This document shows positions 44,443-53,667 of a DNA stretch of 64,000 bases, piece by piece. Both the position numbers and the translations under genes were made by a program. The first letter of the stretch is position 1; the number at the start of each line of letters is the position of its first letter. Origin of the DNA: Terrimesophilobacter mesophilus (GTDB lineage: Bacteria > Actinomycetota > Actinomycetes > Actinomycetales > Microbacteriaceae); contig NZ_JACHBP010000001.1 in assembly GCF_014200375.1 (NCBI RefSeq), positions 744,001 to 808,000 on the forward strand. The letters are read 5' to 3'. Below the pieces are notes generated by a model. The model searched no databases, was not told the DNA's origin, and saw only the letters and a program-made list of their open reading frames with translations.

Positions 44443-46260
44443 ATGCGCCTGCGCCGAGCTGCAGCATCCGCCGTCTCCGCCCTGGTGTTGCTCGTTCCTC
44501 TCGCCATTGGCGGGCTCGCCTCCAACGCTGCCGCGTCGACCCAGGATTTCTCGTTCACGTCGATGTCGTCCGATTTCTTTCTCGGCCGGGATGCCGGCGG
44601 GAACGCCACGCTCCGCACCGTGGAGACGCTCGTCGCAGAGTTCCCGGACTTCGACCAGAACCACGGCATCGAGCGCGCGATCCCCGATCGGTACGGTGAG
44701 GCCCGCCTCGAGCTCGCGATCGTGAGCGTGACGGATGCCGCGGGGAACGCCGTCGAATATTCGACGAGCCACGAGGACGGGTTCACCGTGCTGCGCATCG
44801 GAAGCGCCGACGCCTTCGTGCACGGGACGGTCACCTACCGCATCGAGTACACGCAGCGGAACGTCGTCGGTTCCTTCGCCGACACCGACGCGGACGAGTT
44901 CTATTGGGACGTCAACGGCACCGGGTGGGGCCAGCCGTTCGGTTCGGTCTCGGCGACGGTGCACCTCGAGAATGGGATCGCGGGCTCCCTCACCGGAAAT
45001 CTGGCCTGCTACCAGGGCTACGAGGGCAGCACGGACACCTGCGACATCACCCGCACCGGCGACACGATCCGCGCCTCCGTGAGCGACCTCGCGCCGTACC
45101 AGACCATGACGATCGCAATCGGATTCGACCGGGCGACGTTCGTCGACCCGCCACTGCTCAAGAACAACTGGCTCTTCGCTGTGCTTCCGTGGGTGCTCAT
45201 CGCGCTCACGGTGGCGGCCTTCCTGTTCATCATCGGGGTGCGGGTGTTCCTCTGGCGCGATGCGCGAGGCAGGGGCATCATCATCCCCGAATACTCCTCG
45301 CTGCCGGATGTGTACCCCATGCTGGCCGCGGAACTTCTGGGGAAGACGAACGCCGCGCTTCCGGCCCAGATCGTCCGTTTCGCGGTCGCGCGCATCCTCG
45401 CGATCAGGGAGCACCCTGCCAGACCCACGGATGCCCGCTACGAGCTGGAACTGCTGGCCGGGTGGCCCACGGTGTCGCATGATGAACGCTGGGTTCTGAA
45501 GGTCCTTTTCGGCAAACTCGCGGTGGGGAAGCGCGTCACGCTCAACTCCAGCGACACGGCGATCGGCGACCGCTTCGCCTCTCACACGCTCGACATGTTG
45601 ACGGAGGTGCGAACCCGCCGGTGGCGGGCGCAGCCGAAGTCTCGCATTCCGCGCATCGTACGCTGGTCCACGTTCGGTCTTGCCGGCGCCGCAGTCGCTC
45701 TGTGGTTCGTGTCGATCGGGCTGGATGTCGAAGCACCCGGACTCGGTCCCGCGGCCGTCGTCTGCGTCGTCGGGTGGGTCGTGGTCGCTTCGCTCGCCTC
45801 ACGCCCCTACCTGATCACCGACAAGGGCGCCGTGGTGCGCGACCACTTCTTCGGCATGCGGGACTACATCTCCCTCGCGGAAGCCGACCGCATCCGGGTG
45901 CTGCAGGCGCCGGGGACCGCCGAGCGCGTGGATGTGACCGACGAGTCCGCGGTCATCAAGCTCTACGAGAAGCTGCTGCCGTACGCCATGATCTTCGGGC
46001 TGGAGCGCGAGTGGATCGCTGAACTCGGGCGCCACTACGACGTGACCGAGCAGCCGAGTTGGTACTCGGGCAGCACGGACCTGGCCGCCGTCAGCGTCTT
46101 CACGAACAGTCTCGCGAGTACTCATTTCGCCACGACGCCACCACCACCATCGAGCAGCTCGTCCTGGGGCTCATCCGGCGGCAGCAGCTTCTCCGGCGGC
46201 TCCAGCGGTGGAGGCTTCTCCGGCGGAGGCGGCGGTGGAGGCGGAGGGGGCGGCTGGTAG
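44443..46260 (+). CDS. DUF2207 membrane protein with Gly/Ser-rich tail
   Basis: A 605-residue protein. A signal peptide ends around LASNAAAST. The extracytoplasmic DUF2207 domain (about residues 35-235) holds ERAIPDRYGEARLELAIVS. A first membrane helix is at ~245-268, a cytoplasmic segment follows, and two more helices lie near 410-455. The C-terminus is a low-complexity Ser then Gly run (…SSGGGFSGG followed by an 11-Gly stretch and a final Trp), a common ending in this family. Function unknown; family members are membrane proteins often encoded near envelope or TerD-type genes. Confidence 0.88.
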   Translation: MRLRRAAASAVSALVLLVPLAIGGLASNAAASTQDFSFTSMSSDFFLGRDAGGNATLRTVETLVAEFPDFDQNHGIERAIPDRYGEARLELAIVSVTDAAGNAVEYSTSHEDGFTVLRIGSADAFVHGTVTYRIEYTQRNVVGSFADTDADEFYWDVNGTGWGQPFGSVSATVHLENGIAGSLTGNLACYQGYEGSTDTCDITRTGDTIRASVSDLAPYQTMTIAIGFDRATFVDPPLLKNNWLFAVLPWVLIALTVAAFLFIIGVRVFLWRDARGRGIIIPEYSSLPDVYPMLAAELLGKTNAALPAQIVRFAVARILAIREHPARPTDARYELELLAGWPTVSHDERWVLKVLFGKLAVGKRVTLNSSDTAIGDRFASHTLDMLTEVRTRRWRAQPKSRIPRIVRWSTFGLAGAAVALWFVSIGLDVEAPGLGPAAVVCVVGWVVVASLASRPYLITDKGAVVRDHFFGMRDYISLAEADRIRVLQAPGTAERVDVTDESAVIKLYEKLLPYAMIFGLEREWIAELGRHYDVTEQPSWYSGSTDLAAVSVFTNSLASTHFATTPPPPSSSSSWGSSGGSSFSGGSSGGGFSGGGGGGGGGGGW

Positions 46261-46356
46261 AGGGGTGCTCCACGAGTGTTGCTCCCCGAGGCGTCGTAGA
46301 GGCTCCGATCATCCAACAGTCAACGCACTCACGCAACCAATTCCGCGCATACCATT
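46261..46356. other. Convergent spacer between the DUF2207 gene and cofE
   Basis: 96 bp between two stop codons. No convincing hairpin with a T-run is seen. Confidence 0.35.
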
Positions 46357-47130
46357 CTAGTCCTGCGCACCGCCGTTCGGATCAGCGCGGCCATCACGCA
46401 AGCCCTCGGCATACGCCTCGTCGGCACCGAGCCGGAACAGGTCGTCCCCACTCAGGCGGACGATCGATCGGGCTCCAGGCTCGTCCAGATCACCCACGAG
46501 GTCCCCGCGCCCGCGGATGACGGCGACGGGCATCCCGGTCGCCTTCCCCTTGACCAGGTCCGCGGCCCCTGCCAGCTCGTCCGCCACCGCGATGATCGTG
46601 GCATCCAGGCGGCGGCCACCGGCATCCGTCGTCCCTCGAAGATCGTCCAGAACCCGCAACCCCGCAGCACCGATGGCGATGTCGGTCTGGCCGAGCCGCC
46701 ACGCGCGACCCAGCGTGTCGGAGATGACCACCCCCACCCGCACACCGTTCTGCAGGCGCAACGCCGTGCAGATCGCCCGCGCGGACGCATCCGGATCCAC
46801 CGGCAGAAGAAGAATCGTGCCTTGCGGTGTGTTGCTCGAATCGACCCCGGCAGCGGCCAGAACGAGCCCCAACCTGTTCTCGACGATGCGTGTCACACCA
46901 CCCGCATGAGCCTTCGTCGCGACCACCCGCACGGTCTCCGCGGTGATGGCATCCTCGCGGTCGTCGGCCGGAATCTGGCGCCCCTCCGCCTTCGAAACGA
47001 TCTTGCTCGTCACCACCACGATGTCGCCGTCCTCGAGCACACCCACCGCGCTCGTGACGATCGACGGGAGATCATCGCCCGCCACGATCTCCGGGATGCC
47101 CTCGACGGCCCATACGGCGAGCGGCGTCAT
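46357..47130 (-). CDS. cofE: Coenzyme F420-0:L-glutamate ligase CofE (single-domain)
   Basis: A 257-residue GTP-dependent ligase that adds gamma-linked glutamates to F420-0, trapping and maturing the cofactor. Family motifs visible are [37 protein letters not shown] and [19 protein letters not shown]. It has the short archaeal-type length, lacking the C-terminal FMN domain of mycobacterial FbiB, which reduces dehydro-F420-0. The ATG overlaps the stop of the LLM gene upstream (ATGA), so the two are coupled. A cell that imports finished F420-0 would need this step only. Confidence 0.95.
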   Translation of the reverse strand: MTPLAVWAVEGIPEIVAGDDLPSIVTSAVGVLEDGDIVVVTSKIVSKAEGRQIPADDREDAITAETVRVVATKAHAGGVTRIVENRLGLVLAAAGVDSSNTPQGTILLLPVDPDASARAICTALRLQNGVRVGVVISDTLGRAWRLGQTDIAIGAAGLRVLDDLRGTTDAGGRRLDATIIAVADELAGAADLVKGKATGMPVAVIRGRGDLVGDLDEPGARSIVRLSGDDLFRLGADEAYAEGLRDGRADPNGGAQD

Positions 47131-48128
47131 GACCGCAACCCCGGCAGAACCTCGCGCGCGAAGACCTCGATCCACTCGGCCTGGTTCCTGCCGACATTGT
47201 GCAGGTAGATCCGGTCGAAACCGAGATCCAGATACCGCTGGATGCCCGCGCGGTGCACGTCGGGGTCGGCGGACACCATCATGCGCCCCTCGAAATCCTC
47301 TGGCCTCACGAGTCGCGCGAGCTGCTCGAATTCGAACGGCGAGCGGATGTCGGAGCGCGGGAACCGCAGGCCGCCATTCGGCCATTCCCGCACCGCGTTC
47401 GCCATCGCCTCCTCATCGGTCAGCGCCCAACTCAGGTGGAGCCGCAGCACGCGCGTACCGCGCCCGCGACCGACCTCCCTCGCCCCCTCATCGAACCGGG
47501 AGAACAGGTTCGCGATCTTGTCGATCGGCGCCCCGTCCACGATGATCCCGTCCACCGTGCGCCCCGCCCGTTTCGCGGTCACCGGGCCGGACGTCGCAAC
47601 GAGGATCTCCGGCGCGACCGCCGGCATCGTCCACAGCCTCGTCGACTCGAGGGTGAAATGCTGGCCGGTGTGCTTCGTGTCGCGGCCGGCGATCGAACCC
47701 GCGAACAGCTTGTGGATGACGTCGACGGCCTCGAACATCCGGTTGATGCGCTCCGCCGTCTCCGGCCAGTACGACCCGGTGACGTGCTCGTCGATCGCCT
47801 CCCCCGAACCGATACCGAGCCAGTGACGCCCGGGGTAGAGGGCGGCGAGCGTCGCACTCGCCTGCGCGACCATCGCCGGATGCCAGCGGTAGCCGGGCAC
47901 GGTCATCCCGGTTCCCAGATCTCCCGCAGTCGCCTGCCCGAGCGCGCCGAGCACCGTCCACGCGAAGGCGGCGTTGCCCTGCTTCGGCACCCAGGGCTGG
48001 AAGCGGTCGGCCGCCATGACACCGCGGAAGCCCGCCTTCTCGGCGAGCGCGGCATGCTCGATCACCTCGGCCGGCGCGAACCGGTCGAGCGCGGCGGCGA
48101 GACCGATGTGGGCGGGTGTGACGGACAC
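47127..48128 (-). CDS. LLM-class F420-dependent oxidoreductase (FGD-like subgroup)
   Basis: A 333-residue luciferase-like TIM barrel. [19 protein letters not shown] and [19 protein letters not shown] parallel FGD ([18 protein letters not shown]), but the glucose-6-phosphate-binding region is not conserved, so this is an FGD-like relative with another substrate. TIGR03557-type 'F420 G6PDH family' is my best family guess. GTG start. Coupled to cofE by a 4-bp overlap, strong evidence of F420 use. Confidence 0.9.
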   Translation of the reverse strand: MSVTPAHIGLAAALDRFAPAEVIEHAALAEKAGFRGVMAADRFQPWVPKQGNAAFAWTVLGALGQATAGDLGTGMTVPGYRWHPAMVAQASATLAALYPGRHWLGIGSGEAIDEHVTGSYWPETAERINRMFEAVDVIHKLFAGSIAGRDTKHTGQHFTLESTRLWTMPAVAPEILVATSGPVTAKRAGRTVDGIIVDGAPIDKIANLFSRFDEGAREVGRGRGTRVLRLHLSWALTDEEAMANAVREWPNGGLRFPRSDIRSPFEFEQLARLVRPEDFEGRMMVSADPDVHRAGIQRYLDLGFDRIYLHNVGRNQAEWIEVFAREVLPGLRS

Positions 48129-48170
48129 GGGTCTATTGTCCCGGATTGTCGGCGTGGGCGTTGGCGCCGA

Positions 48171-48581
48171 TCAGGACTCCGACCCCTTCTCCCTGCGCTT
48201 CGCCTCGAGCTCCTCCTCGAGGTGACGGATGCGCTCCGCCCGCTCGTGGGCGGCGATCTCGCGATTGAGCGCCGCCAGCTGCGCCTCCGTGTCCCCGCTG
48301 TCGGCCATCCGATCGGCACGCGCCGCACGACCGAAATCCATGGTCGGCGCCGTCGACTGCTCGCGGCGCCGAGGATCCCCGAATCCGCCGCGGTCCACCA
48401 CCTGCACGTACTCGCGTCCGATCACGAACCACAGGATCGAGCCGATGAGGGGCAGGAGGATGGCGATGATGATCCACCCGAACTTCGGCAGATGCTTCAC
48501 CCGCGACGGGTCGATCGTGATGAGGTCCACGAGCGCACCGATCATGAGGAGCAACGGCAAGATCGAGAGCAGGAAGTACAT
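48171..48581 (-). CDS. Small membrane protein with PLDc_N domain and coiled-coil tail
   Basis: A 136-residue protein. Two membrane helices (about residues 3-20 and 33-54) frame a PLDc_N-type stretch with FGWIIIAILLPLIGSILWFVIGR. A charged tail ends in a heptad-like segment HLEEELEAKRREKGSES. A TAGACT box (48588-48593) lies 6 nt upstream of the ATG, suggesting leaderless expression. Common in Actinobacteria, function unknown. Same strand as the LLM-cofE pair, 42 bp upstream of it. Confidence 0.85.
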   Translation of the reverse strand: MYFLLSILPLLLMIGALVDLITIDPSRVKHLPKFGWIIIAILLPLIGSILWFVIGREYVQVVDRGGFGDPRRREQSTAPTMDFGRAARADRMADSGDTEAQLAALNREIAAHERAERIRHLEEELEAKRREKGSES

Positions 48582-48636
48582 ACAGCGAGTCTAGGGAATA
48601 ACGGATGCGTAACTCCCGCCCCCGAAACGCGCCGCG

Positions 48637-48685
48637 CTGTTGCATCACCGCGCCGCATGGCAGTACGGTGATAGCCGCGCAACAG
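48637..48685. promoter_or_regulatory. Nested inverted repeat over a promoter ahead of a 22-codon ORF
   Basis: CTGTTGC (48637-48643) and ATCACCG (48644-48650) pair with CGGTGAT (48666-48672) and, after a 6-nt bulge, GCAACAG (48679-48685). TTGCAT (48640-48645) and TACGGT (48664-48669) can be read as -35 and -10 with 18-bp spacing, so the arms cover a promoter like an operator. If transcribed from further upstream it would instead form a stem ending 3 nt before the ribosome-binding site. Confidence 0.45.
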
Positions 48686-48701
48686 ACGAAAGGAGGCCAG
48701 C

Positions 48702-48770
48702 GTGTTCACAAAATTCATTCCGGGAATCTCCCGTGACACTGCCGGCTTCGTGCGCTCCTTCACCGCCTGA
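48702..48770 (+). CDS. Small ORF, 22 residues, strong ribosome-binding site
   Basis: GTG start preceded by AAAGGAGG with ideal 5-nt spacing, the best Shine-Dalgarno sequence I saw in the window. It encodes MFTKFIPGISRDTAGFVRSF followed by TA and a stop, a mildly amphipathic basic peptide. A nested inverted repeat lies just upstream. It may be a leader peptide for the 93-residue gene at 48970 or a small functional peptide. No homologue is known to me. Confidence 0.5.
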   Translation: MFTKFIPGISRDTAGFVRSFTA

Positions 48771-48969
48771 TCGACTCACCCCCGATCCCGTCGGTGGTGG
48801 TGCTCTCGAAGCCCCGACCGGCGGACGCGAATCGTTCGGCGTGATTTTCGCGCCCCGATGCTCGCTGGTCGACAACCCCGCCCGCGGTGAAGCCGCGTCG
48901 CTCGTCGAGCGCATGCACCGCGTCACTCTCATCACTCACCAGTGACCTCATCAGTGAAGGAAGACCATC
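48771..48969. other. Spacer between the small ORF and the 93-residue gene
   Basis: About 200 bp with no supported gene. One plus-strand frame stays open but has no start signal. AAGGAAG near 48958 is the ribosome-binding site of the next gene. Confidence 0.35.
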
Positions 48970-49251
48970 ATGCATACCGTCGTGACGACGCAGCGCTCCA
49001 GCCAGGAGCAGCCCCGTCAGCAACATCGATCGCACACCGCGATCACCCAGCACACCGCACCGGCGCGCCGCGTCGGACTCGTCGATCGCGTCGCGCTGCA
49101 CGTCGGCGTCGCGCTCATCACGTGGGGCCGTCGGCCGATCCTGGTCGAGTCCCGCGAACGACGGGCGAACCGGGTCGAACAGCACCTCGCAACGCTCGAG
49201 CGCGAGCTCGCAGCCGAGCGGATGCACCACCTGAACGCTCCACGATCGTGA
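48970..49251 (+). CDS. Hypothetical 93-residue basic protein
   Basis: AAGGAAG precedes the ATG. The N-terminal ~30 residues are Gln/Ser/His-rich and polar; residues 35-53 (VGLVDRVALHVGVALITWG) could form a short amphipathic or membrane helix. The C-terminus is an Arg/Glu-rich coiled-coil-like stretch (RRANRVEQHLATLERELAAE). Similar small proteins occur in Microbacteriaceae, as I recall, without known function. It ends about 40 bp before a strong terminator. Confidence 0.7.
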   Translation: MHTVVTTQRSSQEQPRQQHRSHTAITQHTAPARRVGLVDRVALHVGVALITWGRRPILVESRERRANRVEQHLATLERELAAERMHHLNAPRS

Positions 49252-49291
49252 AGCGTGCCCAGCGCGGGCCGCCATACGACCACGAGAGCGA

Positions 49292-49325
49292 GGCCGCCAC
49301 GGGAGACCATTCTCCCGTGGCGGCC
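49292..49325. terminator. 15-bp perfect hairpin, probably a bidirectional terminator
   Basis: Stem 49292-49306 with 49311-49325, loop CCAT, followed by TTCTGTCGTT on the plus strand. It lies 40 bp after the stop at 49251 (plus) and 45 bp after the fgd stop at 49371 (minus), so it can end both convergent transcripts. Confidence 0.85.
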
Positions 49326-49370
49326 TTCTGTCGTTGACGACCCGCAGCGACTTTCGACGCGCCGCCCGCG

Positions 49371-50387
49371 TCAGGCGCGAAGCCGTGGCGCGATGTCGCG
49401 CTCGAACAACTCGAGGAAACGGCCCTGGTCATCCCGCGGATCGTGGAACACCAGGTGGTTTAGGCCCGCGTCGATGTATTTGCGGATATCGGCGACAACC
49501 GCATCCGGGTCGGACCCGACGATCCAGCGCGAGGCGATCTGCTCGATCGGCAGCGCATCCGCCGCCTTCTCCATCTCGATCGGGTCGTCGATGTCGTGCT
49601 TCTGCTCCTTGCTGAGCGCCAGCGGCGCCCAGAAGCGAGTGTTCTGGAGCGCGGCATCCGGATCGGGGTCGTAGGACAGCTTGATCTCGATCATGTGGTC
49701 GACCTGCTCCGGGTCCCGCCCATTCGCCGCCGCGCCCTCGGCCACCGCGGGAAGCAACTCGTCCGTGTAGAGGCCCATCCCCTTTCCGGAAGTGCAGATG
49801 AACCCGTCGCCCTCGCGGCCGGCATAGCGCGCCACCATCGGGCCGCCCGCGGCGATGTAGACGGGAATGGGAACCTCCGGCCGATCGTAGATCGAGGCGC
49901 CGTGCGTCGAGTAGTACTCGCCGTCGAAGTCGACGCGGTCCTCGGTCCAGAGCTGTCGCATGAGTCGGATGGCTTCACGCAGCCGTGCGAACCGCTCCTT
50001 GAACTCCGGCCAGTCCTGCTCGCCGGCGCCCCGGAATCCGGTCGCGATCTCGTTGAGGGCCTCACCCGTTCCGACCCCGAGCAGGATGCGCCCCGGGTAG
50101 AGGCAGCCCATCGTCGCGAACGCCTGCGCGATGACGGCGGGGTTGTAACGGAACGTCGGAGTCATGACCGACGTGCCGATCGTGATCGTGCTCGTGCGCT
50201 CCCCGACCGCCGCCATCCAGGCGAGCGAGAACGGCGCGTGGCCGCCCGCGTGCCGCCACGGTTGGAAGTGGTCGCTCACGGTCACCGACTGGAAGCCGTG
50301 AGCCTCGGCCGCGACCGCGTACTCGACGAGGTCGCGGGGGGAGAACTGTTCTGCGGAGGCTTTGTAGCCAAGCTTCAACGGGAGCAT
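49371..50387 (-). CDS. fgd: F420-dependent glucose-6-phosphate dehydrogenase
   Basis: This 338-residue enzyme oxidises glucose-6-phosphate to 6-phosphogluconolactone while reducing F420 to F420H2, the main F420H2 source in Actinobacteria. It is near-identical in pattern to mycobacterial FGD1: [71 protein letters not shown] and [19 protein letters not shown]. The catalytic His/Trp/Glu region is kept. The ATG at 50387 lies 2 bp after the coaD stop; a TTG at 50393 is possible. Last gene of recG-coaD-fgd, before a strong terminator. Confidence 0.98.
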   Translation of the reverse strand: MLPLKLGYKASAEQFSPRDLVEYAVAAEAHGFQSVTVSDHFQPWRHAGGHAPFSLAWMAAVGERTSTITIGTSVMTPTFRYNPAVIAQAFATMGCLYPGRILLGVGTGEALNEIATGFRGAGEQDWPEFKERFARLREAIRLMRQLWTEDRVDFDGEYYSTHGASIYDRPEVPIPVYIAAGGPMVARYAGREGDGFICTSGKGMGLYTDELLPAVAEGAAANGRDPEQVDHMIEIKLSYDPDPDAALQNTRFWAPLALSKEQKHDIDDPIEMEKAADALPIEQIASRWIVGSDPDAVVADIRKYIDAGLNHLVFHDPRDDQGRFLELFERDIAPRLRA

Positions 50388-50389
50388 CG

Positions 50390-50884
50390 TCAACTTTCTG
50401 CGGTCGGAATTCGGAGGTAATCGGCGACGGCCGGCGGCACGTAAGGGGTCACGTCACCGCCGAGCGCGGCGACCTGGCGGACGAGCGAGCTCGAGACGTG
50501 GGCGTGGGCGGGATCCGGCAGGAGGAAGACCGTCTCCACGCCGGCGAGGTTGCGGTTGACGATCGCCATCGGCGTCTCGTACGCGACGTCGAGCTGCGAC
50601 CGCACTCCCTTGACGAGCACGCTCGCGCCGACATCCGTGCAGTAATCGACGAGCAGGCCGACGCTCCAGGACATGACCCGGATGTCGCCCTTCAGTCCGG
50701 CATCCGCGATCGCCTTCTCGATGAGGGAGACGCGCTGCGCGACCGGCAGGAGCGCCGTCTTGTCCGGGTTGTGCACGACGAGCACGTGCAGCTCGTCGAA
50801 CAGCCCTGCCGCACGGTCGATCACGTCGAGGTGCCCGAGGGTGATCGGGTCGAAAGACCCCGGAACGACGGCGATCCTGTGCAT
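50390..50884 (-). CDS. coaD: Phosphopantetheine adenylyltransferase
   Basis: The 164-residue enzyme makes dephospho-CoA from 4'-phosphopantetheine and ATP. The (T/H)xGH motif is in [17 protein letters not shown], and ISSTxxR is represented by [15 protein letters not shown]. It lies 28 bp after recG, with fgd following immediately. Confidence 0.97.
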   Translation of the reverse strand: MHRIAVVPGSFDPITLGHLDVIDRAAGLFDELHVLVVHNPDKTALLPVAQRVSLIEKAIADAGLKGDIRVMSWSVGLLVDYCTDVGASVLVKGVRSQLDVAYETPMAIVNRNLAGVETVFLLPDPAHAHVSSSLVRQVAALGGDVTPYVPPAVADYLRIPTAES

Positions 50885-50912
50885 ACCCCAACCCTATCGT
50901 CCGACGCAGCGC

Positions 50913-53078
50913 TCACGACTTGGCGAGGAAATCCCTCTCCGTCTCGTCGAGCCGGGCGTCGAGGGCTTCGCGCAGCGCCGGATGCCGTGCGAGCGTCGGG
51001 TCGTCGGCGAGCACCCGTTCCGCGATCGCCCTCGCCTCGAGGATGAGGTCGCCGTCCTTCACGACCCGAAGCAGCCGAAGGCTCGAGCGGCCGCCCGACT
51101 GGATGCTGCCGAGCACGTCGCCCTCCTGGCGAAGCTCGAGATCCTTCTGCGCGAGCTCGAACCCGTCGAGGGTCGACGCGACTGCCTCGACCCGGTCGCG
51201 GGAGATGCTTCCCTCCTCGGCCGCCGTCACGAGCAGGCAGAGCCCAGGCACCGGGCCGCGACCCACCCGGCCACGCAGCTGATGCAGTTGGGAGACGCCG
51301 AAGCGGTCGGCATCCAGCACGATCATCGCCGACGCGTTCGGGACATCCACACCCACCTCGATGACCGTTGTGGCCACGAGCACGTCGAGCTCACCGGCGG
51401 CGAACGCACGCATGCGCGAGTCCTTCTCCTCGCTCGACAGGCGCCCGTGCAGTGCTTCGACGGTCCGTGACGCGAACCGCGGATCCGCCCGGAGCATCGC
51501 GAGAACATCGGTGACACTCGCCATCGGGCGTTGCGAAGCGGCGTCGTCGCTCACATCGGGCGGAACGTCGTCCGACTCCGGACGACCTGGGTCGATCGCG
51601 GGGCACACGACGAACGCCTGCCTGCCCTGCGCGAGCTCTTCGGCGAGGCGCTCCCACACCCGGTTCATCCATCCGGGGCGATCCGACAGGGGAACGACGA
51701 AGGTCTCGATGGGCTGGCGTCCGGACGGCAGCTCGGCGATCGTGGAGATTTCGAGGTCGCCGAACACCGTCATCGCGACGGTACGCGGGATGGGCGTCGC
51801 GGTGAGGACGAGGACGTGCGGCGGTGTCGCGCCCTTGCGCCGCAGGGCCTCACGCTGGTCGACCCCGAATCGATGCTGCTCGTCGACGACCACGAGACCG
51901 AGATCGAAGAACCCCACCGACTCGCTCATGAGCGCATGGGTGCCGATGACGATGTGAGCCTGGCCGGTCACCGCCGCGAGCAGCGCGCGTCGCCGGTCGG
52001 CGGTCGGCATGCCGCCCGTGATGAGCGTCGGGCGCAGCCGCGCCGCCAGTTCCGGCCCGAGCGCCGCGACGATCGAGCGGAGGTGCTGGCCCGCGAGCAC
52101 CTCGGTCGGGGCGAGCAGCGCGGACTGCCCACCGGAATCGGCGACGGCGAGCATGGCGCGAAGCGCGACGACGGTCTTGCCGGAACCCACCTCGCCCTGC
52201 AGCAGCCGGTTCATCGGCCGGGTCGTCACCATGTCCTCGGCGATCGCCGAGCCGACGACCTGCTGATCCGCCGTGAGGGTGAACGGAAGCCTCTCATCGA
52301 ACCCCTCCAGGAATCCGCCCGCGACGGGCGTCCGAGGCGTCGCCGCCTGCTCCCTGAGCCTCTGGCGCTGCTCCAGCAGGGCGAGCTGGAGTACGAAGGC
52401 CTCCTGGAATCGCAGCGACTTCCTCGCCGCGCCCCACTCGGCATCCACCGTCGGGCGATGGATGAGCTCGATGGCCCGCCGAAACGGAAGCAGCTTTCGC
52501 GAGGCCCGCACGTCATCCGGCACGGGGTCCGGCAGCTCCGGGAGCGTATCCAGCACGACGCCGATCGCCTTCTGCACCTGCCAACTCGCGACGGATGCCG
52601 TGGCCGGGTAGATCGGGATCGGCGTGAGCGCCCACGCCTCAGCGGCATCGCCGTCGCCCGCATTCTCGTCGTCGAAGAGCTCGTAGTCCGGATGCGCGAG
52701 CTGGCGGCTGCCGCGATAGTCGCCGACCTTGCCGGCGAAGATCCCGCGCGCCCCCGGGCGGAGCTCCTTCGCCCGCCACGCTTGGTTGAAGAAGGTGAGG
52801 GTCAGCACACCCTTGCCATCCGTGATCGTCACCTCGAGGATGGACCCCTTGCGGGCGCGCATCGGACGCTCGCGAACCTCGATGACATCCGCGACGATCG
52901 TGACGTTCTCGTCGAGCGGCAGGTGCACGAGTTCGGTGAGCTCGCCGCGCCGCGCGTACCGCCGCGGGTAGTGGGTGAGAAGGTCCCTGACCGTCTCGAC
53001 GCCGAAACCCTTGGCGAGGGCGGACGCCGTACGGCCGCCGAGCACCCCGCTCAGTTTCGCGTCGAGAGGTGAAGGCAC
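50913..53078 (-). CDS. recG: ATP-dependent DNA helicase RecG
   Basis: A 721-residue branched-DNA helicase for fork reversal and recombination. The N-terminal wedge/OB region (about residues 60-150) is followed by motif I GEVGSGKTVVALRAML, motif II VVDEQHRFGVDQRE, TATPIPRTVAMTVFGDL and motif VI QLHQLRGRVGRG. The GTG at 53078 (VPSPLDAKLSGVLG) is preferred, with GGAG immediately upstream. Only 22 bp separate it from the divergent rsmD start, so the two promoters must overlap. Confidence 0.96.
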   Translation of the reverse strand: MPSPLDAKLSGVLGGRTASALAKGFGVETVRDLLTHYPRRYARRGELTELVHLPLDENVTIVADVIEVRERPMRARKGSILEVTITDGKGVLTLTFFNQAWRAKELRPGARGIFAGKVGDYRGSRQLAHPDYELFDDENAGDGDAAEAWALTPIPIYPATASVASWQVQKAIGVVLDTLPELPDPVPDDVRASRKLLPFRRAIELIHRPTVDAEWGAARKSLRFQEAFVLQLALLEQRQRLREQAATPRTPVAGGFLEGFDERLPFTLTADQQVVGSAIAEDMVTTRPMNRLLQGEVGSGKTVVALRAMLAVADSGGQSALLAPTEVLAGQHLRSIVAALGPELAARLRPTLITGGMPTADRRRALLAAVTGQAHIVIGTHALMSESVGFFDLGLVVVDEQHRFGVDQREALRRKGATPPHVLVLTATPIPRTVAMTVFGDLEISTIAELPSGRQPIETFVVPLSDRPGWMNRVWERLAEELAQGRQAFVVCPAIDPGRPESDDVPPDVSDDAASQRPMASVTDVLAMLRADPRFASRTVEALHGRLSSEEKDSRMRAFAAGELDVLVATTVIEVGVDVPNASAMIVLDADRFGVSQLHQLRGRVGRGPVPGLCLLVTAAEEGSISRDRVEAVASTLDGFELAQKDLELRQEGDVLGSIQSGGRSSLRLLRVVKDGDLILEARAIAERVLADDPTLARHPALREALDARLDETERDFLAKS

Positions 53079-53100
53079 ACTCCGAGGGTACCTTTGCAGG

Positions 53101-53667
53101 GTGACACGAATCATCGCCGGTTTCGCCGGATCGCTCCCGTTGCTCGTGCCCGGCGCAGGCACCCGGCCGACGAGCGACCGCGTGCGTGAAGCCGTCTTCT
53201 CCGCGCTCGAATCACGGGATGCGGTTCGCGGTTCGCGCGTCGTCGACCTCTACGCGGGATCCGGCGCGCTCGGCCTCGAGGCCGCCTCGCGCGGCGCCGC
53301 ATCCGTCACCCTCGTCGAGCGCGCCCCGGCGGCGGTTCGCGCGTGCCGCGACAATGTCGCGCGCGTGCTCCGGAACGCGCCGAAGAATGCCCAACCGACG
53401 ATCTCGGTCGCATCGCACAGCGTGCAGCCGTTCCTCGACTCGAGCACCGCGGTGTGGGACATCGCGTTCATCGACCCGCCCTACGAGGTGGGAGGAGTTG
53501 AACTCTCTCGCGTACTCGGCAGCCTCGTCCCCCGGCTCGCACCGGATGCGATCGTGGTGCTCGAACGGGCCTCGAAATCCCCGGACCCCGTCTGGCCGGA
53601 CGGCCTGTCGCTCGATCGGAGTCGCAAGTACGGCGACACGACGCTGTGGTGGGCCTCAGCCGGCTGA
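53101..53667 (+). CDS. rsmD: 16S rRNA (guanine966-N2)-methyltransferase RsmD
   Basis: This 188-residue SAM-dependent methyltransferase acts on 16S rRNA m2G966. RIIAGFAGSLPLLVPG and TRPTSDRVREAVFSAL open the protein, the SAM site is DLYAGSGALGLEAASRGA, and the catalytic motif is FIDPPYE. Start GTG 53101. Convergent overlap of 12 bp with thiL. Confidence 0.95.
   Translation: MTRIIAGFAGSLPLLVPGAGTRPTSDRVREAVFSALESRDAVRGSRVVDLYAGSGALGLEAASRGAASVTLVERAPAAVRACRDNVARVLRNAPKNAQPTISVASHSVQPFLDSSTAVWDIAFIDPPYEVGGVELSRVLGSLVPRLAPDAIVVLERASKSPDPVWPDGLSLDRSRKYGDTTLWWASAG

Noticed and set aside
48640-48945. 101-codon plus-strand frame through the small-ORF region
   Set aside because: No ribosome-binding site, mixed composition, and it crosses the 22-codon ORF that does have a strong ribosome-binding site.
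49292-49325. Perfect inverted repeat considered as an IS or attachment-site end
   Set aside because: Arms are 4 nt apart between two convergent genes, typical of a terminator; no transposase or integrase is adjacent.
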